DNA of 64,000 nt from Treponema_I sp045597345 (GTDB lineage: Bacteria; Spirochaetota; Spirochaetia; Treponematales; Treponemataceae), in assembly GCA_045597345.1 (NCBI GenBank), contig JAZLJW010000110.1:1-64000 (forward strand). The letters run 5' to 3'. The notes beneath the pieces were generated by a model. It was not told where the DNA came from and ran no database searches. It saw only the letters and a list, made by a program, of their open reading frames with translations. Shown here in pieces: positions 17,492-26,601 of the stretch. The position numbers were made by a program, and so were the translations under genes. Position 1 is the stretch's first letter. Each line of letters starts with the position of its first letter.

Positions 17492-19405
17492 ATGGCACAG
17501 AGTACAACTAACATCAGGATGTCTGTAGATACCAGTCAGGCAAAATCACAGGTATCAAGTTTCAATGATGAAATGCAAAAAATGAACGGTCTCCTGAAAG
17601 AGGCTACAGATAATGGCGATTTTCGCGGAGCAGCCAATTTAACCGCCGCAATAAATCAATTACAACAGGCTCAGCGTAGTATTACTCAGCAGATTAACGA
17701 AACAAATAAAGCACAGAAAGCCGGTATGTCAGGATTAAGTGGCGGTGTAACAGGCTTTATTTCTGGTGCCGGTGGTATTGCATCATCATTAGGTAATGGA
17801 AGTATTGGCGGAGCTGCATCAGGAACAGCAAGAATGACCGGAAATGCTCTTGCCGGTGCAAGTAGTGCCTTATCTTCTGCCGGAGCCGGTGGATTAGGAA
17901 AGATATTAGGATATCTTGGGCTTGGAAGTCTTGCTATAGGAGCAGGAGTTGGTGCCGTAACAAACCTGTCAGATAAATATCAGGAAACTCTGCCTGACAT
18001 GGCAGAATTCATGCGTTTCTCAGGTGGCAAAGAAACAGACTGGTATCATCAGGCTACAAAATATACTCAGGGCACTACCATGTCTCAGATGGATTTGGTA
18101 CGACTCGCAACAGAACAGGCACAGTACGGCTTGTATGGATCTGATGCTTTGCAACGCGCTCAGACTATGGGAATTGTAAGTTATAACACCGGTATTGATA
18201 CTGGTACACTTACAAGACTTCAGGGTATTTCTGATAGGTTCGGTCTTAATGAGAATGCTATCGGTAATTCTTTGGCCGGATTCTATCAGTCAGGATTGAA
18301 AGACGGCAGACAGCAAGAGTTTTTCGACGGCGTTTTACGCGTAATGGAAGAAGGAATAAATGCCGGTTTCGTACGCAGTTCAGAAGATGTGGCAAAAAAC
18401 CTTGCAATGTTGTCTGAATTGTCAGGTAATAACCCGGCATGGCAAGGACAGTATGGTGCTCAGAAAATGAGTCAGATAAACTCAGGATTTGCGAATGCTA
18501 CTAACTTGCAGAGTGTAACCGATGTAATGCTTTTTGACGCTGCTAAAGGATTATACAGTGGTGCGAATGCTACTGGAACATATATTGATCAGATGATGGT
18601 ACTTGAGCGTGGTTTGGATAATCCTGAACTTTTGAAGAACTTCTACAATTCGGTAAATGATGCAGAAGGTGGAAATCTTGCTGCAAAAATTGAAAGATTC
18701 AAACAGGCAAGTGGATTGAATTATACCGGTGCTGTCGAACTGTATAACATCGCAGAGCAGTTTAACAATCCAAATAACAAAATGACTAAAGAAGAGTATG
18801 ACTCAAAAGTAAAAAGTATAATGACTAATCAAGAGTATCAGTCAGATTTGTCAAAACAGACTGCTGCAATGAACAAACTTTCTGAAGCTATGTACGGAAT
18901 AGAAGAGAAAGCATTTAAGATTGAAATGTCTACTGCGAGCGGTGCAGGTGCAGCAATATTATCAATTGAGGGAATGTTAAGTGACTTCTTTGGGAAAGAA
19001 GTTGATTATTATGCAGATACTCCAGAAGGAAATATTATTAAAGGTGAAAAAGAAGGAAATCTTAATATGCTGATTCAAGGGCTTAGCGAATCACCAGGTT
19101 TTGTCTATGGTGATTTGAGACATATGACTGATGCTCAGGATTTGCTTTTTAATCTCACTGACAAAGGTTATGGAGACGATAAAAAAGATGCTGCTATTCT
19201 AAAAATGTTCTCAGATATGGGTATAGATTCAAAGGACGAAGTTAAAGCTGCACTTACAGTCTACCAAAATGCAAGAAATAATGATGGTGAAAGCTATCTC
19301 GCAGAGACTTATAATACACCAGGTGCAACGGATATGTTTATTGCTGCATTTAAGGAGGCCTTACAGGGTGTATTATCTGAAATTACAATACGTGATGAAA
19401 ATTAA
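17492..19405 (+). CDS. tail tape measure protein
   Basis: 637 residues. N-terminus is helical with many Gln and Ser (residues 1-80); residues 85-165 are Gly/Ala/Ser-rich and hydrophobic, a likely membrane-insertion segment; the rest is helical. This is the usual tape measure plan, although short, so the tail should be short. AGGTGGTG 5 nt before ATG 17492 sets the start. Sits after the chaperone pair. Confidence 0.75.
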   Translation: MAQSTTNIRMSVDTSQAKSQVSSFNDEMQKMNGLLKEATDNGDFRGAANLTAAINQLQQAQRSITQQINETNKAQKAGMSGLSGGVTGFISGAGGIASSLGNGSIGGAASGTARMTGNALAGASSALSSAGAGGLGKILGYLGLGSLAIGAGVGAVTNLSDKYQETLPDMAEFMRFSGGKETDWYHQATKYTQGTTMSQMDLVRLATEQAQYGLYGSDALQRAQTMGIVSYNTGIDTGTLTRLQGISDRFGLNENAIGNSLAGFYQSGLKDGRQQEFFDGVLRVMEEGINAGFVRSSEDVAKNLAMLSELSGNNPAWQGQYGAQKMSQINSGFANATNLQSVTDVMLFDAAKGLYSGANATGTYIDQMMVLERGLDNPELLKNFYNSVNDAEGGNLAAKIERFKQASGLNYTGAVELYNIAEQFNNPNNKMTKEEYDSKVKSIMTNQEYQSDLSKQTAAMNKLSEAMYGIEEKAFKIEMSTASGAGAAILSIEGMLSDFFGKEVDYYADTPEGNIIKGEKEGNLNMLIQGLSESPGFVYGDLRHMTDAQDLLFNLTDKGYGDDKKDAAILKMFSDMGIDSKDEVKAALTVYQNARNNDGESYLAETYNTPGATDMFIAAFKEALQGVLSEITIRDEN

Positions 19406-19448
19406 CTAAACTTGATTTTTAATCACTGCAATAGTAAAATAAATAAGG

Positions 19449-19514
19449 TTTGAACCTATAAAGGGCAGCCGGATAAATGCATTTTTTGTGTGTTTTTCCG
19501 GCTGCCTTTTTTTT
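19449..19514 (+). promoter_or_regulatory. late leader unit 3: TTTGAAC box plus terminator hairpin
   Basis: TTTGAACCTATAAAGGGCAG at 19449-19468; GGCAGCCGG pairs with CCGGCTGCC and eight or more T follow to 19514. GGAGGT and the GTG start of the hub gene come next. Third member of the family. Confidence 0.65.
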
Positions 19515-19534
19515 ATTCCTGGGAGGTGTTAAAA

Positions 19535-20917
19535 GTGAACAATTTACAGACAATTCACCAGAAACCACGCCCAAGAATACGGATATTGGATCGCAACGGT
19601 AAAGAAATAATTACATTCAACGTATTTCTGAATAATGAAGTACAGTCGTATTCATTTTCATATTCAAGAGAATCTGTAGATGGAAATTTTAATGTAACTT
19701 TCTATCCTGAATCGAAAACAGGCAAATCTTATATAGACTTGATTAATATCATGGATATAGTTCAGATCTATGAAGATAGTGCAGAAAGCATGAGTAATAA
19801 ACCTGTATTTACCGGTGTAATTAAAAATAAGAAGTTTGTAGGTCAGATGTCAGAAAATGGACTTACAAAACGTCTTTCCATTTCAGGCATAGGAATTACC
19901 GGATTGGTATCTCAGTTCTACGTTAATCTTGATACAAAAGCCTGTGTACTTACAGAATCTCTTGCTCAGAATGCAGAAATCACAAAAGCTCTCACTCTTA
20001 AAATAAAGAATGAAACTGATATTAAAGATATTGTACGGCTTGTTTGGGAACATTTTGTAGATATTTCAACTAAATACGCTGATGTTGCAACAATTGATAT
20101 AAAGGACTTGCTTGATAAGTTTATCGGTGATCCTGATGATATTTTTACATACGATGAAGCATTGCCTATTAAGTATCCTGTAGGTTGTATTTTTAATGGT
20201 GAATCTACTCAGGATTTCTATTCAGTTATTGATGGTATTATTCCGACACCGTATTACGAAAAATTTGCATATTTTAACGCCGCTGATGGTAAACAGAAAA
20301 TAAAAATTCGGATATCACCTTTCAGTCCTGCTAAATGGAAAAGAATTAAAACCAAAAAGATAACACCTGTAGAGATTAAGAATATTTCAGTAGAACAGAG
20401 CGATAGTGAAGTATATACGGCATTCTACGCATATATAGCAAACTCTCCAATTGAAGAAGATAAAGAACAGTTGATTTCTACACAGCTTACAGGTAGTTCA
20501 GCTGCTGACATTGATAAAGATAAGTTCAAAATGTATGGATACAGACTTCTGTCTGCTCATTTCTTAGGCTACGTAAAATCTGAAAGTGAAACAGATACCG
20601 GCACGAGCAGTTATCTGAAATCAGTAATAGCTGATTTGAGGAATTGGTATGGGAAAATCGATGAAATGTTTTCTGGGAATATTACCACTGTTACAAAATT
20701 CGGTATGAAACCTGAAGAATTCATAAATCCAGGAGATGTCATATCAGTTTTTGGTGCTCAGTTCTATGTTGATGGTGTAACTCATAACTGGAGTTACGGA
20801 CAGGGTGGCGAAACAAATATATCAGTATCTCGTGGTGGTAAATACGTGGATGGCGAGTTCAGCCGGATTACTGATATTTCAAACAATATGACTCTGCTTG
20901 AGAAGGGGATTGCGTAA
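19535..20917 (+). CDS. baseplate hub protein (gpD-like)
   Basis: 460 residues. The N-terminal half reads like the P2 gpD/T4 gp27 hub: VQSYSFSYSRESVDGNFNVTF and FTGVIKNKKF. The C-terminal MKPEEFINPGDVISVFGAQFYVDGVTHNWSYGQG is typical of the last hub domain. GTG 19535 is taken as start because GGAGGT lies 7 nt upstream. Followed by the spike gene with TAATG coupling. Confidence 0.65.
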   Translation: MNNLQTIHQKPRPRIRILDRNGKEIITFNVFLNNEVQSYSFSYSRESVDGNFNVTFYPESKTGKSYIDLINIMDIVQIYEDSAESMSNKPVFTGVIKNKKFVGQMSENGLTKRLSISGIGITGLVSQFYVNLDTKACVLTESLAQNAEITKALTLKIKNETDIKDIVRLVWEHFVDISTKYADVATIDIKDLLDKFIGDPDDIFTYDEALPIKYPVGCIFNGESTQDFYSVIDGIIPTPYYEKFAYFNAADGKQKIKIRISPFSPAKWKRIKTKKITPVEIKNISVEQSDSEVYTAFYAYIANSPIEEDKEQLISTQLTGSSAADIDKDKFKMYGYRLLSAHFLGYVKSESETDTGTSSYLKSVIADLRNWYGKIDEMFSGNITTVTKFGMKPEEFINPGDVISVFGAQFYVDGVTHNWSYGQGGETNISVSRGGKYVDGEFSRITDISNNMTLLEKGIA

Positions 20918-21726
20918 TGCCTATTAATATAACCAGGAAAAAGAATGCAGATCCCCGAACACCGTTTAGAGTCACATCACCGTATGACAATCGATATGGT
21001 TTTTGGGCAGTTGTAACGGAAGTTCATCCTGAAGATATGACTGTTCATATTCGTATGGATACCGGATTTGAGCTTGCCGGAGTTCGTGTTGCGTCTATGG
21101 AGTGGGTAACGGTAGACGATTCAAAAAACTATTTATCAGGTGAAAGACATCTACCTCCGGTTGGCACTTATGTTTTCTGTATGTGCCCAAACGGAGAACT
21201 TTCAACGGCCTTTGTTCTTTGCAGTGGATTTCTTATTCATCAGGCTAAACACGCAGCATTTAAGGAAAAGGGAAAACAGAATAGTCATAAAACCGTAGAA
21301 AACTCAGGTTGGGTTAAAGAAACAGATTACAAGACTGGAAATAAATCAATAAAGAATAAACCTGAGAACGAAACGATTTCTATCGATATAAAAAACGCTG
21401 ATGCACAGATAGAAATAAAGATAGGTAAAAACGTTTTTAACGTTGGTAACGGAAGTATATCAATTGATGGATCAGGGAAAGTTGAAGTCAAGTCGAAGAG
21501 TGATATTTCTCTATCTTCTACTGGGAATGTTACTGTTGAATCTTCTGCAGCAGGACAGTTAAAAATTGGTAATTCTACAGGGACATTAGGCGGATTTATC
21601 AGCGATCTGATTAATGATGTAAGCAGTGCTGTACTCGTTACACCTGCTGGACCTGGTTCAATTGATCCAACAACAATAGCAAAGTTAACAGCTTTGTTGG
21701 CTAAGTGGAAAGCCGTTTTTAGTTGA
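20917..21726 (+). CDS. baseplate spike, gpV-like
   Basis: 269 residues. Residues about 25-130 look like the OB-fold of gpV spikes (DMTVHIRMDTGFELAGVRV, LPPVGTYVFCM). Residues 150-225 are short beta repeats of polar and Val/Ile residues (IDGSGKVEVKSKSDISLSS), the trimeric beta-helix needle. It pierces the host envelope. TAATG junction with the hub. Confidence 0.7.
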   Translation: MPINITRKKNADPRTPFRVTSPYDNRYGFWAVVTEVHPEDMTVHIRMDTGFELAGVRVASMEWVTVDDSKNYLSGERHLPPVGTYVFCMCPNGELSTAFVLCSGFLIHQAKHAAFKEKGKQNSHKTVENSGWVKETDYKTGNKSIKNKPENETISIDIKNADAQIEIKIGKNVFNVGNGSISIDGSGKVEVKSKSDISLSSTGNVTVESSAAGQLKIGNSTGTLGGFISDLINDVSSAVLVTPAGPGSIDPTTIAKLTALLAKWKAVFS

Positions 21727-21735
21727 GTGTGAAAT

Positions 21736-23736
21736 ATGAGTGTGATACTGAACAATAGACAGTGGAAAAAAGCATATATGCTTGAATTTTTCTACGATAA
21801 TGAAATAACTCCAAAGGTTTTCACATTTTCCGTTCCTCCTGAAAGCGAAGAATTTACATTTTCTCACCGATTAAGCGAAACGAAAACGTATGGCGGAAGT
21901 GTTTTTGATTCTTACGGAAATGATACCGTTAAGATAAATCTTTCAGGTTCTACGATTAATGAAGAAAAAAAACTCATATATCGTGGTAACCGTAAATTAC
22001 CATCATACCTTACCGGTGAACAGGAAATATGGGAACTGCAAAAACTGATTAAAGAATCCCAGGATATTAAAAATAAAGGTAGAATGAAAGTTTACCTTTA
22101 TGACCTAAGTAAAATGGGTGGTGGAATTCAGAAAGGTCTTAATCTTCTTTATGGAATATCTACCAAAAACTGGTGGCGTGTTTATATCAAGGATTTCAAG
22201 ATAAAACGCGATAAATCAAAGCCTAATACCTATAACTACACGATGGAGCTTTTAGGCCTTGATGATGATAATCATAAACGTGAAAACTTCATTGATAACA
22301 ACGGTGAGGAAACAATAACATGGGCTGAACTCGCTAAAAAAGTAAATGCGTTCAGTGAAAAGATTATCGAATATTCTTCCAATGGCGAATTGATGATTGA
22401 TTCAGGCGCACAGGTTATACAGAGTTGTGGTCTTGCTATTGGTAAACTTGATCAGATTGAAAACAGCAAGAATCCTGTAATCTTTCTTGCAAACGGTGTT
22501 TCGCGTCTTATCAATGGCACTGACACTGTCAATGATGTATACAATTCGTGTGTAAATGCTGCTACTGTAATCAGCAATTTTGTAACCGGCCAGTATGTGA
22601 CAAAACGTGCAGCTACTGAATCAATACAGACATACACGGTTAGTTTTGACTCTGATGGTGGTACCATTGTTAATCCGCAGAGTATTACTTATGGTAATTA
22701 TGTAGAGTACCCAGAAACACCAGAAAAGAAGTACTACGATTTTGCCGGATGGTATTACAACGATTTGCCTTATGATTTCAGCAAACCTGTCACAAGTAAT
22801 ATGACTTTGGTAGCAAAATGGATTAAAAACACAGTACTTGTATCATTTTCTCCTAATGGCGGTACTATTGTGCCATCACAGTACGTACGTATTGGTGGAA
22901 AAGTTACATATCCTGATGAACCCACTAAGCAAGGATTTGTATTCAAAGAATGGACTATCGATTACGCAGGATCAACAGCATTTGATTTTGATACTCCAGT
23001 AACAACAGATACTCAGTTGTACGCTCAGTGGATTGAAGCCGTATCTGTTGTTTTCGATAGTAATGGCGGATCAGAAGTCGAAACTCAGTCTTTTGCTCCT
23101 GGAAGCAAAGCAGTGTTTCCACCTATTCCTGTTCTTCCTGATTGTGCATTGGTTTATTGGTCAGATAATCAGGACTTGTCCACTGAATATGATTTCAGCA
23201 AACCTGTTACAAAGAATATGACTTTATGGGCGAAATGGAAGCAGATTACGGCTACACTTACTTTTGATAGCAATGGTGGCTCTCCGGTTTCTCCAGTAAT
23301 CGTTACTTATGGCCATAAAACTAACTCGCCAAAATCAACGAAAGAGGGGTTTGAACTTGCTTCATGGTGTAAAGATCGTGAACTCACCAATGAATTCTTC
23401 TTTACAACAACTAACTGTACAGAGTCTTTAACTTTATACGCAAGATGGAATCCGGCAATACTTGATATTAATTTTGACTCTCTCGGTGGAAGCAGTATTG
23501 ATGGACAGAGAGTTGTATACAACGGTCTTGCCGTATATCCGGAAATACCTGTTAAAAGTGGTAATACGTTCCTGTGGTGGGAATATCGCGTAGAAGTTTC
23601 TCCTGAAACTACAGAAACAGTAACAGTAGGAGAAGGCACTATCGTGCACCAAGCTGAGTATGAATACCACCGGTTTGATTTCAATACGCCAATAAAGGAA
23701 TCAATGACTCTTTATGCAAAATGGTTCGAGGAATGA
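21736..23736 (+). CDS. baseplate protein with five InlB-type repeats
   Basis: 666 residues. Residues 1-190 form a baseplate domain (MLEFFYDNEITPKVFTFSVPPES, WRVYIKDFKI). From about residue 300 to the end there are five repeats of about 65 residues, each starting like VSFDSDGGT and closing with LYAKW or LWAKW. This is the InlB B-repeat (Listeria-Bacteroides repeat) fold, known from surface and adhesin proteins. A phage protein with such a tail probably contacts the cell surface. Confidence 0.7.
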   Translation: MSVILNNRQWKKAYMLEFFYDNEITPKVFTFSVPPESEEFTFSHRLSETKTYGGSVFDSYGNDTVKINLSGSTINEEKKLIYRGNRKLPSYLTGEQEIWELQKLIKESQDIKNKGRMKVYLYDLSKMGGGIQKGLNLLYGISTKNWWRVYIKDFKIKRDKSKPNTYNYTMELLGLDDDNHKRENFIDNNGEETITWAELAKKVNAFSEKIIEYSSNGELMIDSGAQVIQSCGLAIGKLDQIENSKNPVIFLANGVSRLINGTDTVNDVYNSCVNAATVISNFVTGQYVTKRAATESIQTYTVSFDSDGGTIVNPQSITYGNYVEYPETPEKKYYDFAGWYYNDLPYDFSKPVTSNMTLVAKWIKNTVLVSFSPNGGTIVPSQYVRIGGKVTYPDEPTKQGFVFKEWTIDYAGSTAFDFDTPVTTDTQLYAQWIEAVSVVFDSNGGSEVETQSFAPGSKAVFPPIPVLPDCALVYWSDNQDLSTEYDFSKPVTKNMTLWAKWKQITATLTFDSNGGSPVSPVIVTYGHKTNSPKSTKEGFELASWCKDRELTNEFFFTTTNCTESLTLYARWNPAILDINFDSLGGSSIDGQRVVYNGLAVYPEIPVKSGNTFLWWEYRVEVSPETTETVTVGEGTIVHQAEYEYHRFDFNTPIKESMTLYAKWFEE

Positions 23737-23737
23737 T

Positions 23738-24463
23738 ATGACTGATACGGATAGAGAGGACTTACTTATTGAATACAGTGCAGACCTTATTGATGTTGGT
23801 AATCTTCTTATTACGAAGGCAAAAGAAAAGACAACAAATGTTCGTAGGGTCATATATGTAGATAATTATGGAAATGATGCATCTCAGGATGTTTATGACT
23901 TTAAATATTATTCATGGAAAAGTACAGACACAATGGATCAGGTTGCTGCATCAGAGATGGGTGACTCAGAATTTGCAACATTGCTTTCTTATTTTAACGG
24001 AATAGGCAATGAGTCAGAAATAGAATCAGGAACCATTATAAAGATACCAATACTTGTACCAACAGTAAGCAGTAATGGAAACAGACTTTTTGCAGTTCCA
24101 GAAGAACAAGAAAACTACGGTGTAGATATCAAGATTGATTCATCAGGTGATTTAGATACTTTTAATGGGGATTTTTCTTTAATCGGTGGAAGTGAAAACA
24201 TGAATCAGGCTATTTTGAACCGCCTTACAACTGCAAGCACAAAGCGTATCAGATATGCTTCGTATGGTATTAGAGATTCTATCGGTGACCCTGTAGCAAT
24301 TAAAAGCTATCTTCTTGGAAGTATAGAACAGACACTGGCAGAAGAACCTCGTATTAAGTCAGTTGAAAACATAATACTTAATGGTTCCGGTGACAAGCTG
24401 GAAATAGACATACATTACACCGATATCAACGGAAATAATAACAGGTTAGTGGGAGAACTGTAA
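23738..24463 (+). CDS. gp25-like baseplate wedge with LysM-like N-part
   Basis: 241 residues. Residues about 50-105 (YYSWKSTDTMDQVAASEMGD to GTIIKIPI) resemble a LysM-type fold. Residues 130-241 match gp25/gpW-type wedges: GDFSLIGGSENMNQAILNRL and SIEQTLAEEPRIKSVENI. GAGG before ATG 23738; upstream stop is 1 nt away. Couples to gpJ-like gene by TAATG. Confidence 0.65.
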   Translation: MTDTDREDLLIEYSADLIDVGNLLITKAKEKTTNVRRVIYVDNYGNDASQDVYDFKYYSWKSTDTMDQVAASEMGDSEFATLLSYFNGIGNESEIESGTIIKIPILVPTVSSNGNRLFAVPEEQENYGVDIKIDSSGDLDTFNGDFSLIGGSENMNQAILNRLTTASTKRIRYASYGIRDSIGDPVAIKSYLLGSIEQTLAEEPRIKSVENIILNGSGDKLEIDIHYTDINGNNNRLVGEL

Positions 24464-25542
24464 TGGCAATTAGACGTTATAAGGAAATAATGGAGTCTGC
24501 AATCAATAATATGGTTGCGAAACAGAATAAAGTGACTGACTTCAATGAAGGATCTGTCATACATTCAATTCTCGATACAGTATCAAGGATTGCAGAAAGA
24601 TTATATGTTGCAATAAGACAGGAATATAACGATTTACTGAAAATAATGCCTTACTCAATATTTGGGTATTCAAAAAAAGAAGGTCGTTATGCATCAGGAA
24701 CTGTAGTTTTTTCGAGAGAAGAACCGTTAAATGCACGATCTATTATTACACGTGGTACTAAGGTATCTACCGGAAAACTTAGTTTTACTACTACAGAGAA
24801 TGGTGTAATCGAAGCCGGTGAAATATCATCATCAGAAATAACGGTAATTGCTGATGCCATTGGCATGGATAGTAATATCTCTGCAGGAGAAATAGTTAAC
24901 ATAGATGGTGATGTACCGGCAGACGTTGCTTATGTAACTAATAGCAATTCTTTTACCGGTGGAACTGATTCTGAATCAGATGCCGACTTTGAACAGCGAT
25001 TTAAGTTTGGTCTTAACGGTATGAGTGGCACAAACACTTATGCGGTAAAAGCTGCAGCTTTAAGTGTGAATGCTGTTCGTTCCATATCAGTACAGGAACA
25101 TAAGCCACCATTGAATAACATTTATAACGCATCAATCTATGTAGACGATGGGTCAGGAAGTGCATCTCAGAAAACTCTTGATGAAGTTAAAAAGGCTGTA
25201 GAGGGTGATTTAACAGATCTTAATCCTGGCCATCTTGTTCCAGGCGTGAACGTACGCTACCTTGCGCCAACGATACTCCCTGTAGATATTGTCGCTGTTG
25301 TCAGTTTTTATGGTGCTGATAAAAACTCAATTCAGGGTGAAATCGAAAATACTGTATCAGGATATATTGACTCACTTACAATCAGTGAGTCAGTAATTAT
25401 TGCAGATATTGTTAAAAGACTTATGAGCCTTGGTTATGTCAAAGACGTGAAGATAATTTCACCTACTGAGAACATAACACCGGCAATTAATCAGATTTGT
25501 CGTGTACATGGCTTAGATATTTCGCTGGTTGAGGTTAGATAA
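24463..25542 (+). CDS. baseplate J-like protein
   Basis: 359 residues. DFNEGSVIHSILDTVSRIAERLY at the N-terminus, GGTDSESDADFEQRFKFGLNG in the middle and GDLTDLNPGHLVPGVNV later are the standard gpJ signature, forming the baseplate wedge ring. TAATG overlaps on both sides put it in one operon with gp25-like and gpI-like genes. Confidence 0.8.
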   Translation: MAIRRYKEIMESAINNMVAKQNKVTDFNEGSVIHSILDTVSRIAERLYVAIRQEYNDLLKIMPYSIFGYSKKEGRYASGTVVFSREEPLNARSIITRGTKVSTGKLSFTTTENGVIEAGEISSSEITVIADAIGMDSNISAGEIVNIDGDVPADVAYVTNSNSFTGGTDSESDADFEQRFKFGLNGMSGTNTYAVKAAALSVNAVRSISVQEHKPPLNNIYNASIYVDDGSGSASQKTLDEVKKAVEGDLTDLNPGHLVPGVNVRYLAPTILPVDIVAVVSFYGADKNSIQGEIENTVSGYIDSLTISESVIIADIVKRLMSLGYVKDVKIISPTENITPAINQICRVHGLDISLVEVR

Positions 25543-26585
25543 TGGCAGTAAATACTATTGGTGACTTCATTCGCGGTGTATTTCCGAGTGGAGTAAACAG
25601 AAACGGTATATTATTCAAGTCTTTGCTTTCAGACAAAGACACTAATACCGGAACTATAGAAAAAGTATTCGATGAATTTGAATCAGAAAGAAAGAAATGG
25701 TGCAGAAGTACATATATCTGGACACAAGAAGGAGAGCAGCTTCATAAAACACTTGATTTGATATCAATTCTGAATCAGTCAGATTATGAATCCGATGAAA
25801 ATTATCGTGACAGAAATAAATATCTCTTCGAGAGAATGGGTAGTGCAATACACGGAACTCCACCGGATATTAAACGTATATTTGAAGACCTTCTGAAAAA
25901 TGAATGCTACATTGTGAACAATTCAATGGAATACGCTGAAAGCCTTTTGATAAACGGAAACTGTGAACAGGATACCGGATGGAATCTGACTAACTGTGAT
26001 TACAACAAAGTTGCTGCATTTGAGGGAAGTTCAGGGATTTTATTCAGTACTGCAAGTTCTGCTGAGCAGACTGTTTCGGTATCTGAATCTAAAACATATT
26101 GCCTACACGCATTCTGTAAAGGATTAGTTACTGTGCAAATACATGACAATAATGGTCGGCTGTATGATTTTGATTCTTTGTTATGGACTTATACGAGATC
26201 ATCATCATCAACTAAAAGTATCAGGGATGAAGAGTGGCGTAATGAATCTTTTGTTGTAATAACAGACGAAGATATAAACGAAATTACTATTTCCTTCACA
26301 AATGATGGGTCTGAAGAAGGCGCAATCGATTATGTTCGTCTTTTTGAGAAGGACGGATCAAGCACATTCAGCCTTATTGTGTCTTTCACAGGTGTTTATA
26401 CAAGTTCTACTTTGCACGTTGCTCAGAATGATGGGGAATATGATCCGGCAAAGCAAAGTTTCATTAATCAGTCATTCATATACGGTGGTGGCGGAAACAA
26501 TGGCTCTTTTATGTTCAGGGAAATACTTGATGTTATTAGGCCTTTTGGCGTACATGCATCACTTGAAATATTAACTGCTAACTAA
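25542..26585 (+). CDS. gpI-like tail protein with inserted binding domain
   Basis: 347 residues. N-terminal part (WTQEGEQLHKTLDLISILNQ) and the extreme C-terminus (MFREILDVIRPFGVHASLEI) fit gpI-type baseplate proteins. Residues about 130-265 (ESLLINGNCEQDTGWNLTNCD onward) form an insertion with a galactose-binding, carbohydrate-module-like pattern. The insert may bind surface glycans; this is inference. Confidence 0.6.
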   Translation: MAVNTIGDFIRGVFPSGVNRNGILFKSLLSDKDTNTGTIEKVFDEFESERKKWCRSTYIWTQEGEQLHKTLDLISILNQSDYESDENYRDRNKYLFERMGSAIHGTPPDIKRIFEDLLKNECYIVNNSMEYAESLLINGNCEQDTGWNLTNCDYNKVAAFEGSSGILFSTASSAEQTVSVSESKTYCLHAFCKGLVTVQIHDNNGRLYDFDSLLWTYTRSSSSTKSIRDEEWRNESFVVITDEDINEITISFTNDGSEEGAIDYVRLFEKDGSSTFSLIVSFTGVYTSSTLHVAQNDGEYDPAKQSFINQSFIYGGGGNNGSFMFREILDVIRPFGVHASLEILTAN

Positions 26586-26601
26586 CTAGGGGGATAAAAT
26601 T

